Part shown: one piece after another, positions 33,462-45,360 of the stretch
Position numbering within the stretch: the stretch's first letter is position 1
Layout: every line of letters begins with the position of its first letter
From: Patagioenas fasciata
Lineage: Eukaryota; Chordata; Aves; Columbiformes; Columbidae
Length of the DNA: 64,000 nt
Reading direction: 5' to 3'
Assembly: GCF_037038585.1 (NCBI RefSeq)
Contig: NC_092541.1
Span: forward strand, 5,087,445 to 5,151,444
The notes under the pieces: model-generated
What the model was told of the DNA's origin: nothing
Database searches by the model: none
Seen by the model: the letters and a program-made list of their open reading frames with translations, nothing else
Translations under genes and position numbers: made by a program

Positions 33462-34740
33462 AAAATCAGAGAATCAAAGAATGATTGGGGTTGGAAGGCA
33501 CCTCTGGAGATCATCTAGTCCAACCCACCTGCTAAAGCAGGTACACCTAGAGCAGATTGTACAGGAATGTGTCCAAGTGGGTCTTGAACATCTCCAGAAA
33601 AGGAGATTCCACTATGTCTCTGGGCAGCCTGTTCCAGGCTCTGTCACCCTCAAAGTAAAGACGTTTCTCCTCATATTCATCGCCCCTCATCCTATCACTG
33701 GGGCATCACTGAAAGGAGTCTGGTCCCATCCTCTTGACATCCATTCTTGAGATATTTATAAACTTTGATGAGATTCCCTCTCAGCTTCTCTTTTCCAGAC
33801 TGATGAGACCCAGCTCTCTCAGTCTCTCTTCATAAGAAAGGTGCTCTAGGAACCTAATCATCTTTGCAGCTGACCACTGGACTACCTCCAGTAATTCCTT
33901 ATCCTTCCTCAACTGGGGAGCCCAGAACTGGACACAGACTGGAGATGCAGCCTCCCTAGGGCAGAGCAGAGATGGAGGATCCACCTCTCTCGGCTTCCTG
34001 ATCACACTCTTCTTAATGCATGCCAGGATATCTTTGGCGTTCTTGGCTGTTCTCGACCAAATCATTTCTGCAGAGCTGCTTTCCAGTAGGTCTGCCCCAA
34101 CCTGTACTGGTGCCTGGGGTTATTCCTTGTGTGTCTCAGGGAGGTCAGGGCTTGATCACACCGGACTATTTCTCTTTCTGCCTCCCTGATACTTCGCAGC
34201 CTTTCTCCCTCCTCTTTTAGCTCCACCACCATACTGAGCAGGTCATCTACCTTTTCGCACCTCACAGAGCTCTTCTCTCTCTTACCATTCCGTGCCACTG
34301 AGAGACTCTGGCATTCCTCGCAGCTGGAAGTCTGGACAGCTGCATGTTCCTTGGCAGCACTGTCTGTGTCACTGCCTCCTTTGTGGCAAATGCAGGGCAT
34401 TTACCTTTCTTCTGAGTGGCTACCATACTTAGGCTCCACCTGTGAGGCTGATAGCTATTAACTGCATTAATGTCTGGAGCTGACAGAGCTTCCTCGCCCT
34501 TTCCACTCGCCATTCCAGTCAAAGTGCTGCTCTAACTGCTCTAACACCTCTGTGTGCTGACCCTGTTCACAAGGCTCCTGGTCACCTGCGCTCCCTAGGG
34601 GCTGTTTAAATATCTTTCTACTGCTTCGGGTTTCCCAGTGTTTAAATCTCCCACTGTTGCACTGGGAATGCCCCCTCCATGTCAGCCTGGCTCTGAGATC
34701 CAGAATGCCAGAACCGCCTCTTCCTCAGGTTTCCTTGCCT
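33462..34740 (-). mobile_element. Second CR1 copy, internally shortened
   Basis: The 3' end is at 33,462 (CAGAGAATCAAAGAATGATTGG reversed gives the CR1 octamer end). The minus frame 33,781-34,065 has VQFWAPQLRKDKELLE and LSYEERLRELGLISLEKR, the end of CR1 ORF2. Directly before it, 34,065-34,400 encodes VDDLLSMVVELKEEGERLRSI, which resembles CR1 ORF1. The piece from about 33,455 to 34,740 is absent in the partner block near 59,490. Confidence 0.75.
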
Positions 34741-36190
34741 ACAGTTCTACTGTTAACTCCCTGGTCCTTAGCAATGGATCTCCGCTGTTGTCCTTCCTTA
34801 CCTTCCAGTTCCTGACTTGTGGCCCTGCTCTCTCTGCAGACTTCCTGGCTTCCTGATTGGACTCTTCTGCCTCCTCACTCATGAATCCATGATTGACATG
34901 TGGAAAAACTTTACAACCTGTAAGGCTATTAAACTTTACAACCTGCGAGGTTATAAAGAAGGTATGTTTATTCAGCGCTGGATGCAAGAAGGATCTTTCC
35001 TTTAATCTTGTGCAATTGATCTCGGCATGACGAGTGCTTAAATGTAGTGAGGTGATACATATTCACAGTAATCCCAGGAATGCCTATACATATTAGTAAC
35101 CTTTCCTTGAAAAGCCAGTTCTTATTGAAATAAATTCCAAGAAATAATTTCCATAGACTTCTCCTCCAGCTCCTCCTTGTTGCACCCGTGCAGTGCCTCC
35201 TGGTGGTTGTGGGCTGGAGTCTGGGGATGAAGGTTGCTTGTTGACTTTCTGACTTTTGGCCTAGTATGCTGAGTTGGCTGGAGCTCACACTTCTGTACTG
35301 GTTTTAACTGGATCATTGTCCTCCCTGTGCTGAAGACTCTAGTTATCTCGTCCACTCAAGGATGCTGCTGGGTACTGCAAAACTTCCTATCTTTGCAGAG
35401 TTTGCTTTCTTCAGTGAGGCTCTGCTTCTTAACAGAATAGGTTACACAAGGCTCTAAGCTAGACACTTGCTACGTGGTAAACCCTTTAAGTGTTAGTTCC
35501 CTCTATCATGATAAGGACACGTTCACCTCCTTGTCCACTAATTCTTTTCCAATACTGGGGTGATTACTGTAAATGCTGTTTGAGTCCCTATCTCAACAAT
35601 GGTGTTTGCACATGTGGTTTTGGTCTCTACCTCAACTATCATGTTCTCAGATGTAGTTTGGTTGCCTGGCTCGAACACACATTCAGTGTTGTGATTTGGG
35701 TAGCTGTCTTAACTGTGGTCCACTGATAGCACTGAATCCTGGCTAAACACACCCAGCTCAAGGCCCAGTGGAGTGGAAGAAATTCCACCCAAAGATTGGC
35801 CACCACAGGGAATTTATCACTGTTTCTGCACCCAAAAATTGTCTCCTCTAATACCAGCATGACACCAGACTCTACATACACCACATTAAGCCAATAATGT
35901 AAATTAATAGCAGTGAATACCTCACCTAAGGGTGAGCGAAGACTTGGGATCCGGCAAAACAAAACACCCCTCATGGGTCCTACTGGGAAGAGGGAGGTGA
36001 ATTCCCTCATCCTCTTCACTAGACAGCTCCCCCAGCACTGTAAGGACCTCAATGCCAGGACAAAGCACAGAGTACTTGGTCCTATGAACATGTTCCCAAC
36101 CTTAGCAAAATTAAAAGATAAGCAGTGCAGTAAGCAAACTGCCTGCACTGCACAGCAGCCTGTAAATTGGTAACTGCTACAGCTAAAGCC
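34741..36190. other. DNA between the CR1 copies and the LTR behind bK8
   Basis: The left part (34,741-34,850) resumes the sequence interrupted by the CR1 copy. The stretch 35,490-35,720 is shared with 59,660-59,880 and 46,850-46,925. The part 35,900-36,180 is shared with 60,060-60,335 and reversed at 8,580-8,830 and 43,740-43,990. No keratin or other gene is seen. Confidence 0.45.
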
Positions 36191-36828
36191 TGCTCAATTG
36201 AAAACTGCCATTGTCTCAAACCACACGTTAAGAACCAAAAAGACTGGGGTGAGGTGATCTTTTCTGGTCACCAGCCTGTAAACCAAGATGCTCTATCACT
36301 TCCACCTCCTCAGCAAGACAGGGAAAAAAGAAGATTACAGAGTTGTAGGTTGAGACACATGCAATTTAAGCAAGAGATGCAGAGGCCATGTGCAGAAGCA
36401 AAGCAAAGCAAAAATATTTCTTCTCTGCTTTCCATCAGGAGGTGATATTCAACCAATTTCTTCAAAGCAGTGTTTACTTTATAAAATGAATGGATACATA
36501 TTGAATGGACTGTATACCTCTTTGATATTTCTCTTACATTTCTTGCTGAGCACAATGTCATGTGGTATGAAATGTGCCTTTGGTCACTCTGAGTCAACTG
36601 TCCTGCAGATGTCCTACCTATGTCCCCTCCCAGGCTCTTGCCTAACCCCAGCTTATTGGCCTTTGGGAGTGTGGTTGGAGAGGCAGCCTGGCTACTGTGC
36701 AAGCACTGCTCAGCAAAAGCCAAAACACAGATGTTCTGTCATCAGAATCATTCTAGCTCCAACTGCAAAGCACAGCACTCTAAACACTGCTATGGGGAAA
36801 GAGAATTCCATCGCAGTCAGACACAACA
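36191..36828 (+). mobile_element. ERVL-type LTR in the 3' flank of bK8
   Basis: It starts TGCTCAATTG and ends CAGACACAACA (TG...CA). Because bK8 is on the minus strand, the element is again antisense to its keratin gene, as at bK2, bK4 and bK9. Confidence 0.72.
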
Positions 36829-37377
36829 CAATTGTACCAAAAACCACCGCACCACCATCCTGAAGACAACCCTCCACGAATAATCCCTGAGGATCATCCT
36901 TCTCTCTGGACACCTTGGGAAAGCATTTACAGGAAAAGAATGACACAGAGACATGGTCTGTGATGCAGCAGAAGTTTAATGAGACAAAAGAAGGAAACAG
37001 GTTGTTCTGAGACACTAAAGCAGGGAGCACCAGGAGGCAACAGGAGTCTGTGACCCATGGCTGTGAAAGAGATTCAACCAGGTGTCCATCTGCCCTCCCC
37101 ACAGAGGGAGCATGGCCAGCAGCTCCTCCCTAGGCTGGCTGTGTGGGGCTCACAGCCCAGGGGAGCACATGAGAACAAGGACACAAGAGGAACAGGAGAC
37201 ACAGGAAGAGGGGAAAGGTGGCATGGGACTTTCTGAGAGTCCAGGCTGGCCCCATCCTTTTGCAAGGGGTATTGGGATGGCTCAGTCCCTCTTAAAGCAA
37301 CAACCTGATGCTCCATCCCAGTCCGGTACCATATTGTCTGTCCTTGGTTTCCTTCACCAGGGGCATCAACAACAGCT

Positions 37378-37686
37378 TTAACAGGGAAAACGACTCCTCG
37401 TGTCGCAGATGCCGCTGCCCAAGCCAGAGAGACCAAAGCCCCCGGAGTTGATGGGCACTCCCTGAGAGCTGAGGATGCTGCCAACAGCAGCGGAGGTGGA
37501 GGATCCCACGGCGGTGTTCTGCGGGAAGGAGCTGAGGATGGGGCCGGGCAGGGTCACCACCACAGCTGGGGGCTCAATGACAACTCTGGAGTCCTGGCAC
37601 TGCTGGACACAGGGCTCATTGCAGCTGTTGGCCAGTGGGGTTGGGCCACAGGGCTGGCAGGGCAGGCACGGGTTGTAGCAGGACAT
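37378..37686 (-). CDS. bK8, feather beta-keratin frame lacking the usual promoter, 102 aa
   Basis: The reading frame is full length with P12-C13, Q28, RVVIEPPA and N80. It has two changes in the otherwise fixed tail: D95 (ICDT, where others have ICGT) and S98 (RSRFPC). Nine cysteines remain. The 3' splice site is normal (exon 2 from 37707) and ATTAAA is at 36975-36980. Upstream, the TATA box, exon 1 and donor seen in every other copy are missing: sequence passes from intron-like DNA to the distal promoter string near 38,060. It may be silent or use another start. The unusual tail residues would fit relaxed constraint. bK13 is its partner and is complete. Confidence 0.9.
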   Translation of the reverse strand: MSCYNPCLPCQPCGPTPLANSCNEPCVQQCQDSRVVIEPPAVVVTLPGPILSSFPQNTAVGSSTSAAVGSILSSQGVPINSGGFGLSGLGSGICDTRSRFPC

Positions 37687-37939
37687 GTCTTGTGGCTGGA
37701 GCTGCACCTGGGAGATGGCAGGGGAAAACAAAGCTCCACGGGTAGTTGAAGAACAGCCTATTAGCCCACCATAGGGGCCCACCTACCCTTAACCTCAAAG
37801 GAGCTTTTCTATGTGGCTCAAGCCAAGAGAGGTCCCCAGCTCACTCACAGCTCAGGAGGCATCTCAGCAAAGCCCCAGCCTCTCTCCTTAGTACGCTCTC
37901 TGCTCCCTTCCCCCTCCCAAGCCAAACATCTCCAAGACC

Positions 37940-38105
37940 CAGCACAAGACTAAGGGACAGGTAAGTCCAGAGAAATCCCAGAGGAAAAAGAGGATGAGGA
38001 ACAGGAGGAGGAGAAAAGTGAGGAAGAGGACAGAAACAAGAAATGGCTCCAAACTGCATACAGGCAGTAATTTTCCAGTAGACTCACCTCCAAAGCAAAA
38101 CACGC
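37940..38105 (-). promoter_or_regulatory. bK8 promoter remnant with deleted core
   Basis: Reading on the minus strand, the distal block is present (TTTGGAGGTGAGTCTACTGG then AAAATTACTGCC, near 38,060-38,095). After GCAGT the next shared sequence is already the pyrimidine-rich start of the intron. The bases that should hold the G-rich element, TATAAAAG, exon 1 and GTGAGT are replaced by a short unrelated stretch (about 38,015-38,050). No TATAAA occurs here on this strand. Confidence 0.8.
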
Positions 38106-39340
38106 TACATAGCGGCACATGTGTTTTTGTTTCCATCATCAGTTTCATTTCATTTCCTCATTTATGACATGACCATTATGCCATGGGGGCTCTTTTGAAG
38201 TTTTGCAAGGAGAGACCCAAGGCTTTTTTTGAACAAGATCATGTCAGCACAGGCAGAAGATGTATCCCAGAGTGCTGGACAGGTCTGTGTGGACAAAGAG
38301 TATGGATCTGGGGATATCTGGTGAGGTCATTTTGAACTCCAAGAGAATGAAGGTGCACTTCTTCCCACCAATGCAGTCCTCTCCCTAGTGCACAAAGGCT
38401 CCTGTGATTGAGAACATGTCACATCTCCCCTCCTCCCTGACTGCTTCCCTGCTTGCTGCAGCAGTCACTGGTCATTGCCTCTACATACAGATGGGTTGCA
38501 ATGCTGGTTTAAAATGCCTTTGACTAAGGAAAGCTCCTCTTGCTTGAGATATTTGCTGGTTTCTTTGGCCAAGTCATCCCCTCTTGTGGCAGTTTCTGGG
38601 AGTCTCCATCCAATGCTGTCATAAGGGAGGACTTTGTCATCCAAAAACTCCCTGATTCTTCAACAAGACCTGTGAAGTCAGGTCCTTCCTCACTACATGA
38701 GGAGTGCGACCAGGACTGCACCTTACTCCTCCCACTCATCGGTTTGGCCGTGTGTTTTGGACCCTGACCTGCAGGACACACAATGGTCTTGCTTGGAGAT
38801 TCATAGCCAGGTAGAGGTCAGTACTCAGAGCTCTGGCCACAGGGGAATTTGTTCCTGTGTGGGACAGGGGCCTGCAGACAGCACGGACTCCTGGCTTAGC
38901 CTCACACCAAGAATGTGACACATGGCCAATTGTATCAGTGCTGTTTTTATACCCAGGGCCCTTCTGAGCCCAATCTCTGCCAGAGCATCCCCAGACAAGT
39001 AGTAGTGCAGGGTCCTGACAGCCCTGGCTCACTGAAGAGTTGGGGGAAGCTTCATGCCTCTCCAATGGCACCAGGTTGTGCTACAAGCTCTGGAGGCCTT
39101 TGAGGCATAGGAAAGAAGACATGCGTAAGCCCAGGAGAAGTTACATAGCATGAGACTCAGGGATGACTCCCAGTTCGTGGGGAAATGTGTTTCGCAACCC
39201 TTTTCCTCCACGGAGCATTCAGGGGAGCCCCCTACAACAGTCTGATCTCTTTGGCCATGAGGTCTGTGTTTTCATTCACTTCCTCCATCGAGTCCCTGCT
39301 CCAGGATGATTAAGCCCCAAGGGCACATTTACCTAGATGA
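38106..39340. other. Upstream flank of bK8, no gene seen
   Basis: It diverges more from the other upstream flanks than they do from each other. It keeps a reduced distal block near 38,870-38,940 (CACACCAAGAATGTGACACATGGCCAATTG) and the CCCTGGCTCACTGAAGAGTTGG string at about 39,020. Confidence 0.45.
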
Positions 39341-39344
39341 GGTT

Positions 39345-40940
39345 TGAGGGCTCTATGATCATAACATAGTTCAGTCTCCAGTCCACACTGACGCAAGAGG
39401 TTCTTCCTCTCAAGGTGAAGAACTTTCCATTTACCCTCTTGAGTGCCATGACATTCCTGGGGGCCCATTCCTTGAGCCTGTCTAGATCTACCTGTATGCA
39501 GCCCTGCTCTGGAGCACATTAGTTGCCTTTTAGGGGTTGACTTTTCTCAGGCAGCCCTTGATTTGATGTCCAGCCACTACTGGGAAGGTTTTCCCTCCCT
39601 CATTCAACTCTTTCAGGGGGTGCAGCAGCCTGGGAGTCCTTGTAGGTGAATACTGAGAGAGAGAAAAGGCATTGACCATCCCCAACCTGTTCTCTGTCCA
39701 CTCCTCAGGAAATCAGCTGCCACAGTCTGCAGCAAGCCCACGTTTTCCTCCATCAGTCTTTGGCTGCTCTTGTATGGGCTTGTGTTGCTCTTGATGACTC
39801 TTGCTGGTTGCTGTTGATGCCCCTTACAAGTCTCAAAGCCAGCTGAGCTTTGCTTTAATATTCTTTACTCATCTGTGTGACCCTTTGCTGGACTCGTGTA
39901 TGGCAGTGCCTCTCTCGTACTAAAGAGTCGCAAGCTTCTCATGACAGCTGTGTCCTCAGCAGTGCTAAGCAGAGGAGAGGGTTAACCTTCCGCAATTTGA
40001 TAGCAACCCTCTTCCTAATGCAGCCCAGGATGATGTTGGATACTGTTGATGCAAGAACGTGCGGCTGCCTCATAGTGTCCAGCAGGACCCAGATCCTCCA
40101 CTACAAAACCGTTTTGCAGCCCATTGGCTCCAGCTTTTGGTGATGCATGAGATTATTTCTCCCACAATACAGGACTTCACATACAAAGGTTTTAGCATTT
40201 CCCTTGACTGAACCTCATGACATTTGTGTCTCCCCATGTCTCTACTCTCTCGACATCCCTCTGAACAGCAGCACAGCTATCTGCTGTATCAGTGCCAACC
40301 TCCCCCAGCTGTTGTGGCATCTGCAGACTTGCTGAGAGTTTGATCCTTCCAACCTTGCAAGTAATTATAAAAAAGGTTGAACAATAATGACTCTAGTCTG
40401 GACCCCTCCAGTGCACCAGGACTGAGTGACTGACCTCCACCTGGACTTTGTGCCATTCATCACAGCCCTTGCAGATCAGCAGCCATGCTGGATTTCCATG
40501 TCCTGCACTGCCCTCTTCCCCAGCCTGAATTTCATCAGTTGGTCTGTAAGGATTGTTACAGCAGACAGTGTCAAAAGCCTTGGTTAGATGAGATTTGTAA
40601 CATTCGCTGCACTTCTCTTACCCACTGGAGCCAGACAAGTCATCAAAGAAATTTGTGAGGTTGGTCAGGCCTGCTTTCCCCTCCATAAAACTTTCCTGAC
40701 CATTAACAATCAACATATTGACCCTTCATCTTGGGAAAGGACTTCCAGTCCCATCAGCTTTGCAGGTTTGAGGTGAGGCTGACTGGTCTGTCTATCCCAG
40801 CTACTCCTTTGTACCCTTCCTGAGGACACCCATTGGCTTTCTTCCACTCCTCACATGCATCCTGACCACCAGGACTTTCATACGTTATTGAGACTGGCCT
40901 TGTAGTGACACCATGTCAGTCCAATCTGTTTAAAAGTGCC
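39345..40940 (-). mobile_element. Old CR1 LINE
   Basis: A long diverged CR1 in reverse: CCCATTCCTTGAGCCTGTCTAGATCTACC, GCATCTGCAGACTTGCTGAG, GCCATTCATCACAGCCC, TTGGTCAGGCCTGCTTTCCCCTCCATAAA and GAGGCTGACTGGTCTG are all in CR1 order through the 3' UTR and reverse transcriptase region. No open frame survives. Confidence 0.7.
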
Positions 40941-41049
40941 CACACTTGATCCTTCTCTATTGCAAGTCTTCCCTGTTACAGATGCTCCAAGGAACGTCAG
41001 GAGCCCCCAGCTTCTGACAGCAAATCATGCCAGTGAGGGCCAAGGCAGG

Positions 41050-41690
41050 GAATCAATGGAGCATCTCCACTTTTCCTGTAAGCCTTGTTCTAAGGGAAAC
41101 TGCCCTGTTTACACTGGGGTGGCCTTTACCCAAGCCTTGCTTTTGCTGCCGACCTACCTGGAAGAAGAACTTCTTCCTAACCTCCATATGTTGTGCCTGA
41201 CTCAACACCAGGTGATTTGTGGCTTTCCTGACCCCAACCCTGCATTCTCAGGCTAGCAAACATTCTCCTCAGAGTGAAGGTCATCAAGAGCAAGAGATCT
41301 GAAACCACTGGCACAACCCGGCTGCCCAGGAATGCAATGGCAAGTGAATGCTGAAGTGAGCTGAACGAGAGGGAGGGGAGAGAAACATGTGACATGTCTT
41401 TAAAAAGAGGAGCCTGTGGGTGGTCTGTGGACATGTGCAACGTAAGGCAGAGCTGGGCCTATTCCTGCAAAGGGAACTGCAAAAAGTCACACTTCACTGC
41501 CCCAAGTATGGGGATGTCGGAACCACCAGAACTTGAGACTCATCTTCTGCTCAAAATGAATTGCTTCTTATTAGGATATCCCTTGGCCTCTCAACCCAGT
41601 ACATGAAAGAAGCCTGCGTGGTAGAACAGGCATGTCAGAAATGAGGAAATGAAATTTCAACATTGGCAGGCAGCAAAATAGAACCTTGCC
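41050..41690. other. Upstream flank of bK9
   Basis: Contains the segment that also appears displaced in unit A (1,555-1,780) and reversed upstream of bK6 and bK11. The stretch CATGAAAGAAGCCTGCGTGG at about 41,602 begins the proximal flank shared with bK2 and bK4. Confidence 0.5.
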
Positions 41691-41699
41691 ATTATGTAG

Positions 41700-41842
41700 G
41701 ATATTTTACTTTGCATCTGCTGGAAAATTACTGCCCGTGTGCAGTGACTGTGGGCCTGGGGCAGTGCAGAAGCAGTATAAAAGTGGGTCCTTCCCCTCAC
41801 TCTCTCATCCACTCCTCTTGCCTCCATCTCTTGGGGAACAAG
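41700..41842 (+). promoter_or_regulatory. bK9 promoter and non-coding exon 1
   Basis: TATAAAAG is at 41776-41783 and exon 1 ends at 41842 before GTGAGT. TGGAAAATTACTG is kept, but the GGAGGTGAGT string usually found upstream of it is lost (TTTGCATCTGCTGG). Confidence 0.83.
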
Positions 41843-42198
41843 GTGAGTCTGAAACTCTTTCTCCTCTTCCTGCTCCTCATCCTGCATCTTACTCCTGTCC
41901 AGAATTTCTCAGCACAAACTTACCTCTTTTTCTTATGCTGGGTCATGGTGTTGCTTGTCATGGGAGAAGTAAGTAGTAAGAGGTATACCATGTAGAGAAG
42001 TCAAGGCTTCACTGAGTTGTCTCCTGAGCTATAGACAAGGAAGTGATCACCCTGGACTTGGTTGCTGTTTGTAGGGCTCTTTTGGACTGAGAGGAAGGAT
42101 TTCCACCATTTGGAGTAACAAGCTGCTCTTCAACCATCCCTCATAATCTGCTTCCCCCTGCCCTCTCTCTTTCCCAGGTGCAGCTCCAGCCACAAGAC

Positions 42199-42507
42199 AT
42201 GTCCTGCTACAACCCGTGCCTGTCCTACCAGCCCTGCGGCCCAACCCCGCTGGCCAACAGCTGCAATGAGCCCTGTGTCCAGCAGTGCCAGGACTCCAGA
42301 GTTGTCATTGAGGCCCCAGCTGTGGTGGTGACCCTGCCCGGCCCAATCCTCAGTTCCTTCCCACAGAACACCGCCGTGGGATCCTCCACCTCTGCTGCTG
42401 TTGGCAGCATCCTCAGCTCTCAGGGAGTGCCCATCAGCTCCGGGGGCTTTGGTCTCTCTGGTTTGAGCAGCGGCATCTGCGGCACGAGGAGGTGTTTCCG
42501 CTGCTAA
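42199..42507 (+). CDS. bK9, feather beta-keratin, 102 aa
   Basis: The frame is intact but has changes at normally fixed sites: S9 and Y10 (CLSYQPC, so C10 is lost), S90, and R101, which turns the FPC end into FRC. It still has nine cysteines because C13 and C99 are present. The core variant is RVVIEAPA with S80. Exon 2 starts at 42178, the intron is 41843-42177 (335 bp, the shortest) and the signal is AATAAA (42909-42914), where the others have ATTAAA. It is divergent from bK8. Loss of C10 and P101 may alter cross-linking, or may show weaker selection. Confidence 0.95.
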   Translation: MSCYNPCLSYQPCGPTPLANSCNEPCVQQCQDSRVVIEAPAVVVTLPGPILSSFPQNTAVGSSTSAAVGSILSSQGVPISSGGFGLSGLSSGICGTRRCFRC

Positions 42508-43064
42508 AGCTGCTGGTGATGGCCCTGGGAAAGGCCCTCAGGGACACACAAGATAGTACCAGACTGGAGCATCGAGCTGTTGCTTTCAGAGGGGCTGAGC
42601 AACTCCAGCAGCCCTTGCAAAAGGATGGGGCCAGTCTGGGCTCTCAGAAAGCATGGCACATGCTGCCTTTCCCCTCCTTCAGTGTCTTCTGTTCCTCTTG
42701 TGTCCTTGTTCTCTTGTACTCCTCTGGGCTGTGAGCCCCACAAAGCCAGACTAGGGAGGACCTACTGGCCCTGTTCCCTCTGTGGGGCATGCAGATGGAC
42801 ACCTGGCTGGATCTCTTCCACAGACATGGGTCCAAGACTCCTCTCTGCCTCTGGCACTTCCTGCTCCAGGATTTCTACTAAGAGTGGCCTGTTTCCCTCT
42901 TTTTCATCAATAAAGTTTTGCTGATGCATCCCAGACAATGTCTCTGTTTCATCCTTTCCCCTGCAGATGCTTTCCCAATGTTCTCAAGGAGAAGGATGTT
43001 GCTTAGGCATTATTCTGGGAGGGCTGCATTCAGGATGGTTGTGCAGTACTTCCTAAAACATTTC

Positions 43065-43707
43065 TGTTGGGTCTGACTGAGATGGAATTCTCTTTCCACG
43101 TAACAGCCTTCAGAGCGCTGTGCTTTGTAGTTGTAGCTGGAACGGTTCCTATGACAGCGCATCTGTGTTTCGGCTTTTGCTGAGCAGTGCTTGCACAGCA
43201 GCAAGTTTGCCTCTCCAACCACACTCCCAAAGGCCAATAGGCTGGCGTTAGGCAAGAGCCTGGAAGGGGACATAGGCAGGACATCTGCAGGACAGCTGAC
43301 TCAGAGTGACCAAAGGAACATTCGATATCATATGACATTGTGGTCAGCAAGAAATGTAAGACAAATAAGGAGGATGTGGAAGGGCCATTCAATATATATC
43401 ATTCATTTTCCAAAGCTACCACTACACATATGCTGGCCCTGCTTTGCAGCAATTGGCAGAAAATTACTTCCTGATGGAAAGCAGAGAAGAAATCTTTTTG
43501 CTTTGCTTCTGCACATGGCCTCTGCATTTCTTGCTTGAACTGCATATATCTCAACATACGACTCTGTAATCTTCTTTTTTCCCTATCTTGCTGAGGAGGT
43601 GAAAGTGATAGAGCATCTTGGTGGACATCTGGTGACCAGACAATGTCACTTCAGTCTTTTTCGTGTTTCATGTGGGGTTAAAGACACCAACAGTTTTGAA
43701 TTTAACA
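43065..43707 (-). mobile_element. ERVL-type LTR in the 3' flank of bK9
   Basis: Read on the minus strand it runs from TGTTAAATTC to AGACCCAACA. Its position and orientation to the gene match the copies at bK2 and bK4. Confidence 0.72.
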
Positions 43708-44059
43708 TGGTTTAGCTGTAGCAGTTACTAATAGGCAGGCATCTGTGCAGCGAAGGCAGTTTGCTCACTGAACTGCTTCTGTCTTGATTTTGCTAATGTT
43801 GGGAACATGTTAATAGAACCAAATGCTCTGGGCTTTGTCCTGACATTGGGGCCCTTACAGTGCTGGGGGAGCTGTCTAGTGGAGAGGATGAGGGAATTCA
43901 CCTCCCTCTTCACAGCAGGACTCATGGGGGTGTTTTCTTGTATATGCCCTCAAGGTCCTCGCTCACCCTTACGTGAGGTGTTCACTGCTATTAATTAACA
44001 CTACTGAATTAATGTGGGGTTTATAGAGTCTGGTGTAACATTGGAGATAACTAAGTTTT

Positions 44060-44155
44060 TGGACTCATTAAAGTTCTTTTGCATTCCAGCCCAAGCCTCT
44101 ATATCATCCTTTTCACGAAAGATACTGCCCAAGGATGCCCACAGAGAGAAATGTT
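44060..44155 (+). pseudogene. Relic of a keratin 3' end behind bK9
   Basis: CTCATTAAAGTTCTTTTGCA with the ATTAAA signal still intact, followed by CCTTTTCACGAAAGATACTGCCCAAGG, matches the poly(A) region and flank of intact genes. It is in the same relative place as the relics in units A and B, about 1.15 kb after the real end of bK9. Confidence 0.65.
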
Positions 44156-45360
44156 CCTCAGGGTGATTGTTGGAAGGGTTTGTTCGGGATGATTAAGCAA
44201 CAGTTTTTAACACAATGATTGTTTAGTGAAAGACTGTGGGTAGTCTTCGCATGTAACCATTCTTCAGATGGTGGTCGAGCATTGATCTGCTGCTGCAAGG
44301 TGGTGGTTGAATGTGTTTGGATCACCTGTTATTTTAGTTATTTTTCCTAGTTTTTCCTTCCCCTTTTAGAGTTTCCTGATCTTGACTCAAGGGTATTTTG
44401 CTCTCTTGCTATCCTTATCTCCTCCCATACCTTTGGGACAGTAAATCAAGAGATAAATGTGGGGGTGTTTAGTGCTGATCAGGTTCCACACACCACACAG
44501 ACCGACACGCAGTGCATGTTCCTCATCCTGCTCCTTCACGTTCTGTGCCCAGAGCTTCCTGGGAATGTTTCTGGAGGGATGGAGCAGGGAGAGGCACTGG
44601 CAGGAGAAGAGGCAGTGGGTGCAAGCTGAGTGTCTCTACAGGCTGTCCAGAATGTCACCAAAGCCACATGGTGAGCAGCAGCAAAGGTTGCAGAGAGGCT
44701 TGCAGATGAGGAAAGGAGCTGCTCAGCTGCTCTAGGACACAGGTGGGCAAGATGATGCATGTCCAGATAGAGCCAGCCCTGTTTCCCTATGAATCCCTCA
44801 TGCCCTGAGAAGCAGCAGCCCAGCAGCAGGGCCAGGGAACGGTGCTTTTGCAGTAATGTCAGTAAACAGGTGCAACTCCAGCAGGGTTCCTGGGGACCAA
44901 GGACACTCATCAGCATCCTGGCCAAGGTGACCAAGATCTCAGCTAGGAGATACAGGGTAGTGACTATCCCACTCTTCTCAGTACTCACCTTGAAGCACCT
45001 ACAACACTGATGTAATGCAAGAAAGACGTGATGCAAGAAACACCTTGGCCAAGTGGAGTGTGTTCAGCAGAAGATGTTCCTGGATGGTGAGGAACAGAAG
45101 CACTTGTGTGGGAAGCCATGGCTGAGGGCACGAGGCTTGCTGAGCATGAAGACAATATTTGGTGGGAGAACAGAGAGCAGCTTAGTAGTAGCTATGTTGA
45201 GGTCCTGCAGAAGACAGATCCAGGTTCAGCACTATGGCAGTGCATGGTAGGAGGACTAGAGACAATGGGCTTACATTCAAACATGAGAGGTTTGTACCTG
45301 GTAGGAGTGCAAGGAGTGTCAAGCAATGAAAGAGGTTTCCTGGGGACATTGTCCAGTCAC
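44156..45360. other. 3' flank of bK9, no gene supported
   Basis: Counterpart of 8,976-10,021. A minus-strand open frame (44,536-45,036) overlaps plus-strand frames, and neither shows selection that I can judge. Confidence 0.45.

Larger units (their letters stand above)
19388..45360. repeat. Large block 1 (bK5 to bK9)
   Basis: The gene order -,-,+,-,+ and flanks are repeated in 45,360-64,000. Partner distances between starts are about 26.9 kb (bK5/bK10), 26.0 kb (bK6/bK11), 26.06 kb (bK7/bK12) and 24.2 kb (bK8/bK13). Differences come from transposon insertions and deletions found on one side only. Confidence 0.85.

Noticed and set aside
44536-45036. Minus-strand open frame of 166 codons, similar in part to 9,468-9,857
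   Set aside because: It overlaps frames on the other strand, is interrupted in unit B, and has no recognisable domain; similarity follows from duplication.
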